Assembly (NCBI GenBank): GCA_020052115.1
Contig: JAGVPR010000189.1
Coordinates: forward strand, 1-10,921
Direction of reading: 5' to 3'
Length of the DNA stretch: 10,921 bases
Source of the DNA: Candidatus Eiseniibacteriota bacterium
Lineage (GTDB): Bacteria; Eisenbacteria; RBG-16-71-46; JAGVPR01
Under the pieces are notes generated by a model, which did not search any database, was not told the origin of the DNA, and was given only the letters and a program-made list of their open reading frames with translations. The translations under genes were made by a program, and so were the position numbers. Numbering within the stretch: position 1 is the stretch's first letter; each line of letters begins with the position of its first letter. Shown here one piece after another: positions 6,381 through 10,921 of the stretch.

Positions 6381-7664
6381 GTGAGGGCGGGGAGGAGAGT
6401 TCTGAAGCAGATCAGTGCGCTGATCCTGGCCGGCGGTCGCGACCGTGATCTTGGCGTCCTCTGCAAGCACCGGGCGACGACGGCCCTGCCTTTCGGCGGC
6501 CGCTACCGCGTCATTGATTTCTGCCTCTCCAACCTCGTCAACTCGGGCGTCACCACGGCCTGGATGCTGACGCAGTACGCCCCCGCCTCGCTGATAGACC
6601 ACATCGGGATCGGGCGCCCTTGGGATCTCGACCGTCGCGAGGGGGGTGTTCTCTTCCTGCAACCGTATGTGCGCCGTGGCAGCCAAGGCTGGTATGCAGG
6701 CACGGCCGACGCCCTCGTCCAGAATCTGAGCGTCATCGAGGAATCCCAGGCGAAGACGATCCTTGTTCTCTCGGGCGACTCCGTCTGCAAGATGGACTAC
6801 TCCCGCGTGCTCGCGTTCCACCGCTCCCGGGAAGCGGCGGTCACGGTGGCCGTCACGCAGGTGCCTGCCGCCGAGCGGCGCCGCTTCGGCATCGTGACGG
6901 CGGATCCCGACGGCCGCGCGGTCTCGATCCAGGAGAAACCGGACGACGCTTCGGGACACCTGGCGTTCATGGGCGTGTACGCGTTCGACTGCGAGTTCCT
7001 CGTCAATCGCCTGAAGCGCGGCGACAACCCCGTAAACCTGCTGCTCGATGTCGTCATTCCGGAACTCCCGGCCGGGCGTGTGTACGCCTATCTCTTCCGC
7101 GACTACTGGGAGGACATCGGTCACGTCATGGCGCTCTATCGGGCGAATCGCGAGCTGCTCTCGGCCAAGCCCCGCCTCGATCTCTTCGACCGCTCCTGGA
7201 TCATCTACACGAAGAGCGAGGAGGCGCCGCCCGTGCAATTCTCCGCGGGCGCCGAAGTGAGGGGCAGCCTGCTTGCCAACGGGTGCCGGGTGGCCGGCAC
7301 CGTCGTGGATTCGATCCTGTTCCCGGGAGTCACCGTGGAGCCCGGAGCCGTCGTCCGCGATTCGATCCTGTTCCCGGGCGTGACCGTCGGCCGCGGAGCT
7401 CGAATGGACCGCGTGATCGCGGACAAGGAGGTTCACGTCGGAGCGGAGGCGCGCGTCGGAGAGGGAGAGGGTCTGGTTGCGAACCGGGAGCTTCCCGCGC
7501 TCCAGGAGGGTCTGACGATCATCGGAAAGAACGCCCTCATCCCGGCGAAGCTCATCGTGGGCCGACACTGCCAGATAGACACCGACGTCGAGGAATCCGA
7601 CTTTTCGGGCAAGCAACTGGCCGACGGAACGACGCTGCTCAGGAGGGGCCCGGCGCGTGTCTAG
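6381..7664 (+). CDS. GlgD-like, probably non-catalytic paralogue of glucose-1-phosphate adenylyltransferase
   Basis: A nucleotidyltransferase domain (about residues 12-270 from GTG) is followed by a left-handed beta-helix (about 290-400), as in ADP-glucose pyrophosphorylase. Retained are WYAGTADA (104-111), Asp133 of the GD motif, Lys186 in QEKP and Asp245 in YWEDIG. Lost, against E. coli GlgC, are Arg32 (here Asp23 in GGRDRDL), Lys42 (Thr33 in RATTAL), the His of GDH (Ser134) and Ser212 (Phe196). The first two positions are those that distinguish catalytic from modulatory subunits in plant enzymes, so I infer a regulatory partner for the downstream GlgC, as GlgD is in Firmicutes. The two neighbours share about 60 of the first 100 aligned residues by eye, so they arose by duplication. 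The GTG at 6381 has no clear ribosome binding site, whereas GGGGAGGAG (6389-6397) is ideally placed for a CTG start at 6402, giving 420 residues. It follows the PorV-like gene by 27 bp and overlaps the next gene by 8 bp. Confidence 0.85.
   Translation: MRAGRRVLKQISALILAGGRDRDLGVLCKHRATTALPFGGRYRVIDFCLSNLVNSGVTTAWMLTQYAPASLIDHIGIGRPWDLDRREGGVLFLQPYVRRGSQGWYAGTADALVQNLSVIEESQAKTILVLSGDSVCKMDYSRVLAFHRSREAAVTVAVTQVPAAERRRFGIVTADPDGRAVSIQEKPDDASGHLAFMGVYAFDCEFLVNRLKRGDNPVNLLLDVVIPELPAGRVYAYLFRDYWEDIGHVMALYRANRELLSAKPRLDLFDRSWIIYTKSEEAPPVQFSAGAEVRGSLLANGCRVAGTVVDSILFPGVTVEPGAVVRDSILFPGVTVGRGARMDRVIADKEVHVGAEARVGEGEGLVANRELPALQEGLTIIGKNALIPAKLIVGRHCQIDTDVEESDFSGKQLADGTTLLRRGPARV
6389..6397 (+). promoter_or_regulatory. 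Strong Shine-Dalgarno inside the annotated GlgD-like N-terminus
   Basis: GGGGAGGAG, with its GGAGG core at 6391-6395, lies 6 nt before the in-frame CTG at 6402. Initiation there would give MKQISALILAGG, which matches how GlgC proteins begin. No in-frame ATG, GTG or TTG lies at the right distance, so a CTG start is suggested. Confidence 0.45.
7308..7378 (+). repeat. 20-bp direct repeat, 51 bp apart, within the GlgD-like gene
   Basis: The same 20 bases, starting gattcgatcc and ending tgttcccggg, occur at 7308-7327 and 7359-7378. They encode the repeated peptide DSILFPGVTV (residues 310-319 and 327-336). The 17-codon period is close to one coil of the left-handed beta-helix, which suggests a recent duplication or gene conversion of one coil. 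Confidence 0.85.
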
Positions 7665-8931
7665 CGACTACGCCATGATCCTGGCCGGCGGCCTCGGAAA
7701 CCGGCTGTGCCTGCTCTCGGAGCAGCGTGCCAAGCCGGCCGTGCCCTTCGGCGGCAAGTACCGCATCATAGACTTCACGCTCTCCAACTGCGTGAACTCC
7801 GGGATCTACGACGTCGGCGTGCTCACGCAGTACCGGCCGCTCTCACTCCACAAGCACATCGGATTCGGCCGCCCCTGGGACCTGGATCGCAAGCGAGGCG
7901 GCGTGCGGATCCTCCAGCCGTATCTCGGCTGGCGCGAGACCGACTGGTACAAGGGGACGGCGGACGCGGTCTACCAGAACCGCGATCAGATCCGCGATCG
8001 CAATCTGGAAAATGTGTTCATCCTCTCGGGCGATCACGTCTACCGGATGTTCTACGGCGACATGCTGCGGTTCCACAATGAGCACCGCGCCGACGCGACC
8101 ATCGGCGTGCTGCGCGTCGCGCCGAGCGAGGCGCCGAAGCTCGGGATGGTCCATCTGGGGGCGAACGACCAGATCGTGCAGTTCGAGGAGAAGCCGAAGC
8201 AGTCATCGTCGGAATGGGGCTCGATGGGTGTCTACATCTTCCGCGCGGATCCGCTGCTGGAGCTTCTCGAGGAGGACGCGCACACGCCCGGAAGCGTGCA
8301 CGACTTCGGCCGCGACATCCTGCCGCGATTCCTGACGCGGGGCCGCGTCTTCGGCTACCGTTTCCTCGATTACTGGCAGGACATCGGCACGCTCGACTCC
8401 TACTACGAGGCGAACCTCGATCTCACGCGGGAGAATCCGAGGCTCAACCTCAACGATCCGACCTGGACGATCCACACGGTGCCGCACGAGGCCCCGCCGG
8501 CGTTCATCGAAGCGGTGGCCCGCGTGGACCGCAGCCTCATCGCGAACGGCTGCCGCGTGGCCGGGACCGTGACCGGCTCGGTGCTCTTTCCCCACGTGCG
8601 CGTGGAGGAGGGGGCCGTGGTGCGCGACTCGATCATCATGCAGGAGTGCGTCATCGGCTCCGGCGCCGTGATCGACGCCGCCATCCTCGACAAGGAGGTC
8701 GTCGTCGGGCGCGGGACGCACGTCGGCGCCGGCGAGGATCGGCGCCCGAATCAGTCCTGCCCCGAGCACCTCACATCGGGACTCACGCTCGTGGGCATGA
8801 CGACCGTGCTGCCGGACGGAATCGTCATCGGCCGCAACTGCCGCATCGGCTCGGACCTCCGTCCCGAGCACTTCCCGTCGGACCGCATCGCCTCCGGCGG
8901 CGTGGTCGAACTCGGCCCTCCCTCGCACTAG
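7657..8931 (+). CDS. glgC: Glucose-1-phosphate adenylyltransferase (ADP-glucose pyrophosphorylase), catalytic subunit
   Basis: It makes ADP-glucose and pyrophosphate from ATP and glucose 1-phosphate, the committed step of bacterial glycogen synthesis, in the cytoplasm. The 424 residues match the usual GlgC length. Visible motifs are ILAGGLGNRL (8-17, with Arg16 equal to E. coli Arg32), QRAKPAVPFGGKYRIIDF (23-40, Lys26 equal to Lys42), DWYKGTADAVYQN (96-108), SGDHVYRM (124-131, catalytic Asp126), EEKP (177-180, Lys179 equal to the sugar-phosphate Lys195), SMGVYIF (189-195), HDFG (215-218) and YWQDIGT (239-245). A beta-helix domain follows from about 290. E. coli Lys39, which binds the activator fructose 1,6-bisphosphate, is Gln here, and Arg29 is Leu, so control probably differs from the enteric enzyme. 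The GTG at 7657 follows AGGAGGGG (7641-7648) by 8 nt and overlaps the GlgD-like gene by 8 bp, suggesting coupled translation and a mixed oligomer. Confidence 0.93.
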   Translation: MSSDYAMILAGGLGNRLCLLSEQRAKPAVPFGGKYRIIDFTLSNCVNSGIYDVGVLTQYRPLSLHKHIGFGRPWDLDRKRGGVRILQPYLGWRETDWYKGTADAVYQNRDQIRDRNLENVFILSGDHVYRMFYGDMLRFHNEHRADATIGVLRVAPSEAPKLGMVHLGANDQIVQFEEKPKQSSSEWGSMGVYIFRADPLLELLEEDAHTPGSVHDFGRDILPRFLTRGRVFGYRFLDYWQDIGTLDSYYEANLDLTRENPRLNLNDPTWTIHTVPHEAPPAFIEAVARVDRSLIANGCRVAGTVTGSVLFPHVRVEEGAVVRDSIIMQECVIGSGAVIDAAILDKEVVVGRGTHVGAGEDRRPNQSCPEHLTSGLTLVGMTTVLPDGIVIGRNCRIGSDLRPEHFPSDRIASGGVVELGPPSH

Positions 8932-9130
8932 AAGCCGCTCAATTTCGGTCGTGGGCGGCGAGTTCCTGGCCGCCTCCGTTGTGCCGCACCCGCGCCTCAA
9001 GCACACGCCCGGCAAGGCCGATCCATGTGGAAGAGGGGGAGGAGCCCTGCCTGCTCACATGGCATCGAACTTGCTGCCGCTTCCCCACGGTGGATTCCGT
9101 GAACTGGCGGCTGCGGTTCGGAGGGCATCA
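8932..9130. other. 199-bp gap between glgC and the BON gene
   Basis: No convincing gene or promoter is seen. A 6-bp stem with a 9-nt loop (GGCGGC 8954-8959 / GCCGCC 8969-8974) is too weak to call a terminator. A purine run (9033-9044) resembles a ribosome binding site but lies 14 nt before the nearest in-frame ATG (9059). The frame of the next gene is open throughout, but its third codon positions are less GC-biased than in neighbouring genes. Confidence 0.4.
9120..9125 (+). promoter_or_regulatory. Shine-Dalgarno GGAGGG deciding the BON-protein start
   Basis: GGAGGG lies 5 nt before the ATG at 9131 and is better placed than anything in front of the in-frame GTG at 8951 or ATG at 9059. It supports a 95-residue product whose BON fold begins almost at once. 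Confidence 0.6.
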
Positions 9131-9418
9131 ATGGAACGGCTCGATTCGCAGATTCTCGCCGAGGTGCGATCGCTTCTGGAGCGGCGCTGGGTGGATCTCT
9201 CGCAGCTTCGACTGGGGACGACGAACGGGGTCGTGTACGTCGAGGGGATCCTGCGGCCGCGCTTCGACGCGGTCGAGGGCCAGCGCGGCAGCGCTGCCTT
9301 CGGGGGGAAACTGAAGAAGGAAATCGCAGCGATCGCGGGCGTGCGCGATGTCGTGTTGGCCGCGCTCGTGCCGGTCGGAGAGGAGAAGCCGTGCAGAAAC
9401 AGGCGGAGCGCGCGCTGA
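9131..9418 (+). CDS. Small BON-domain protein
   Basis: The 95 residues resemble a BON domain, a small alpha/beta module of about 60-80 residues that in other proteins binds phospholipid or other ligands. A helix (residues 4-18) leads to QLRLGTTNGVVYVEGIL (25-41), which fits the 'v.v.nGvV.L.G.v' strand pair. LKKEIAAIAGVRDVVLAAL (61-79) fits the closing helix, the 'GV..V' turn and the last strand. No signal peptide or lipobox is present, whereas many BON proteins are periplasmic, so this one would act in the cytoplasm unless it starts further upstream. The start at 9131 is set by its ribosome binding site; alternatives at 8951 (155 residues) and 9059 (119 residues) look less coding. It overlaps the TPR gene by 28 bp, so the two are probably translated together. 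Its ligand and role are unknown. Confidence 0.6.
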   Translation: MERLDSQILAEVRSLLERRWVDLSQLRLGTTNGVVYVEGILRPRFDAVEGQRGSAAFGGKLKKEIAAIAGVRDVVLAALVPVGEEKPCRNRRSAR

Positions 9419-10779
9419 GCCGGCCGAAGGTGCAGCTCATCCTCGATGTGGCTCGCGAGGCTGAGCGGATCGTACGGGCTCGTTTGGCGGCGCATCCGGG
9501 CTATGCCGACCAGCTGAATCTGCTGGGGCTGATCCAGATGGAAAACGGGCAGGTCCGTGCGGCCGTGTCGAGCTTCCTCGAGGCGCTGGAGCGAAACCCG
9601 CGCTACCGCGCGGCGCGATCGAGCTTGGGACACGCCTATCTCGGACTCGGGTGTCAGACCGAGGCTCTGGAGGCGTTCGAGGCGCTGGTGCAGCAGGAGC
9701 CCTTCGAGGTCCGGAGCCGTCTCGACGTCTCCGCCTGGCACGCGGCGCGCGGCGAGCACGACCTTGCGGCGGACTGCCTGCGGGGCGAGGCGGCGAAGGA
9801 GGATGCGGCGCCGACGGTGCTCCACAGGCTGGGGCTTCTGGAGATGGAGCTGGGGCGCGTCGAGGCCGCGGCGGCGGCGTTTCGTCGAGCGAGAGATCGC
9901 TCGACTTTCTACGTGGACGAGTATCGCGAATGCCGCCTCTTCGGCGAGGAGCCGCTTTCACAGGAGGGGGTCGAGACGCTTCGGGCGCGGTTCGAGGCGA
10001 ACCACAACCGGGCGGAGCTTCTGCAGTTCTACGGTCATCTCTATGCGCGGTACGGCATGGTCGCCGAGGCGCGCGATGCGTATTCCGAGGCCCGGCGTCA
10101 CGATCCGGACGAGGCCGGCTATTTCCTGAATCTCGCGCATCTGGCGACGGTCTCCGGCGCGGCCGAGGACGCTCTCGAGTTCCTGGTGCGGGCCGTGGAG
10201 ACGGATCCGAAGGATGCGCGCGCGCGGATCGCGCTCGGATTCGACTACTCGCTGCAGGGGCAGGTCGAGGAGGCGATCGCGCAGTTCGAGGTGGCCGCCA
10301 AGCTCCGGCCGAGTTACCCCGACGTGCACTACAACCTCGGGCTGCTCTACTGCGCGCAGGATCGGTTCGAGGATGCCGTGCGTGAGCTGCGCCAGGCGAT
10401 CCGCCTGAACGCCGGATACCGGCCGGCGCGAAACCAGCTGGCCTACGCACTCAGGCGGCTCGGGGATGACGCTCAGGCGCTCGAGGAGTACCGGCGCACG
10501 CTGAGTTCGGGGCTGCGATCCTCCGACATCTATCTCAACGCGGGCATCCTTCATCTCTCGCTCGGCCAGCTCGACTCGGCCATCGAAGCGCTGAAGGCGG
10601 CGCTCGATGCGAATCCCCGGGATCCGCTGCCGTGCTACCACCTCGGGTTGGCCTATCAGCGGCGCGGGCAGCGCCGGCGGGCGCGCGCGGCCTGGCGCAG
10701 GTTCCTGACGCTCGCGCGCGAGTTCGAATCGGCCGGCCGTGGGATCGCCTCTCCCATCGGCGGAGGTTGTGAATCATGA
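9391..10779 (+). CDS. Tetratricopeptide (TPR) repeat protein with about ten repeats
   Basis: The 462 residues are almost entirely TPR helical hairpins, which act as protein-binding scaffolds. Units are recognisable at about 39-72, 73-106, 140-173, 208-241, 242-275, 276-309, 310-343, 344-377, 378-411 and 412-445. Clear examples include the LGLIQMENGQVRAAVSSFLE stretch, HYNLGLLYCAQDRFEDAV and YLNAGILHLSLGQLDSAIEA. A less regular linker (about 174-207, FYVDEYRECRLFGEEPLS) splits them into an N-terminal and a C-terminal block. There is no signal peptide, membrane segment or enzymatic domain, so it is probably a cytoplasmic adaptor. The GTG at 9391 follows AGGAG at suitable spacing and lies inside the end of the BON gene. 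Its stop overlaps the next start (ATGA). Partners are most likely the co-translated neighbours, but this is inference. Confidence 0.88.
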   Translation: MQKQAERALSRPKVQLILDVAREAERIVRARLAAHPGYADQLNLLGLIQMENGQVRAAVSSFLEALERNPRYRAARSSLGHAYLGLGCQTEALEAFEALVQQEPFEVRSRLDVSAWHAARGEHDLAADCLRGEAAKEDAAPTVLHRLGLLEMELGRVEAAAAAFRRARDRSTFYVDEYRECRLFGEEPLSQEGVETLRARFEANHNRAELLQFYGHLYARYGMVAEARDAYSEARRHDPDEAGYFLNLAHLATVSGAAEDALEFLVRAVETDPKDARARIALGFDYSLQGQVEEAIAQFEVAAKLRPSYPDVHYNLGLLYCAQDRFEDAVRELRQAIRLNAGYRPARNQLAYALRRLGDDAQALEEYRRTLSSGLRSSDIYLNAGILHLSLGQLDSAIEALKAALDANPRDPLPCYHLGLAYQRRGQRRRARAAWRRFLTLAREFESAGRGIASPIGGGCES

Positions 10780-10921
10780 GCGGACCGCTCCTTCGGATCG
10801 AGGTCGCCGCGAGCGAAGTGCTCGGGGGACCGGCGATCGCCTGGGTCGAGCCGAACCAGGTGATCGGGCTGGTCGCGCGCGGCGAGCCGGGGACGTTCTT
10901 GCGCACGGCGCTGCTTCCGCG
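10776..10921 (+). CDS. Unidentified protein, N-terminal 48 residues only, cut by window edge
   Basis: I do not recognise this protein. It begins at the ATG at 10776, which overlaps the TPR stop as ATGA and follows GGAGGT (10762-10767) by 8 nt. The visible part (MSGPLLRIEVAASEVLGGPA, then IAWVEPNQVIGLV) alternates short hydrophobic strands with charged residues and has no signal peptide, so a soluble beta-containing cytoplasmic protein is plausible. GC-rich third positions support real coding. The overlap points to coupled translation with the TPR and BON genes. Confidence 0.65.
   Translation, partial: MSGPLLRIEVAASEVLGGPAIAWVEPNQVIGLVARGEPGTFLRTALLP

Noticed and set aside
6270..7616. Open frame of 448 codons on the minus strand opposite the GlgD-like gene
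   Set aside because: It is a shadow of the GlgC-type coding strand, with a low-complexity His/Arg/Val-rich product and no ribosome binding site or family motif.
6620..7678. Open frame of 352 codons in another plus-strand frame over the GlgD-like gene, considered as a frameshifted part of it
   Set aside because: The main GlgD-like frame is intact and carries all motifs to the stop. The other frame is Arg/Pro/Gly-rich without motifs.
8954..8974. Hairpin after glgC as a terminator
   Set aside because: Only six base pairs with a 9-nt loop and no T-run; too weak in this base composition.
8951..9130. Longer N-terminus for the BON protein, from GTG 8951 or ATG 9059
   Set aside because: The extra residues look random (HPRLKHTPGKADPCGRGG) and third positions are less GC-biased. 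The ribosome binding site at 9120-9125 supports the ATG at 9131. The ATG at 9059 remains possible.

Overview
The window is GC-rich DNA of roughly two-thirds G+C by eye, densely coding, with no sign of mobile elements, CRISPR arrays or RNA genes. Two features point to a bacterium of the FCB superphylum that uses a type IX-like secretion route. One is a very large secreted protease ending in an 'APNPFNP...GIYFYRL' (FlgD-Ig / type A) sorting domain. The other is a divergently transcribed PorV/PorQ-family outer-membrane protein. The high GC content together with FlgD-type sorting domains fits Candidatus Eisenbacteria or a neighbouring uncultured lineage best. This assignment is an inference from protein style, not a proven taxonomy.

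Left part, minus strand (1-4958): a 1473-residue multidomain subtilisin-like protease of the Kp43 type (537-4958). It is followed in the same direction, beyond a 13-bp perfect GC hairpin, by the N-terminal part of an Xaa-Pro aminopeptidase-like M24B protein (346 down to the window edge). The second protein is visible only on the minus strand and is cut by the window end.

Middle (4959-5312): a 354-bp divergent intergenic region. It has a consensus -10 (TATAAT) promoter reading left to the protease. A promoter with a perfect TTGACA -35 and an extended -10 reads right. The protease leader is about 130 nt and rich in hairpins.

Right part, plus strand (5313-10921): the PorV-like gene is followed after 27 bp by two tandem, overlapping ADP-glucose pyrophosphorylase paralogues. 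The second (7657-8931) keeps the catalytic residues of GlgC. The first (6381-7664) has lost the Arg and Lys that correspond to E. coli Arg32 and Lys42, plus Ser212, so it looks like a non-catalytic, regulatory GlgD-like partner. After a 199-bp gap comes a set of overlapping genes: a small BON-domain protein, a ten-repeat TPR protein and the start of an unidentified protein.

How they may work together: the sorting-domain protease and the PorV-like protein plausibly share a secretion pathway. The GlgD-like/GlgC pair would make ADP-glucose for glycogen. The BON-TPR-X genes are translationally coupled but their role is unknown. The most interesting signals are the degenerate GlgC partner, with a possible CTG start and a duplicated beta-helix coil, and the duplicated propeptide and embedded alpha/beta domain of the protease.
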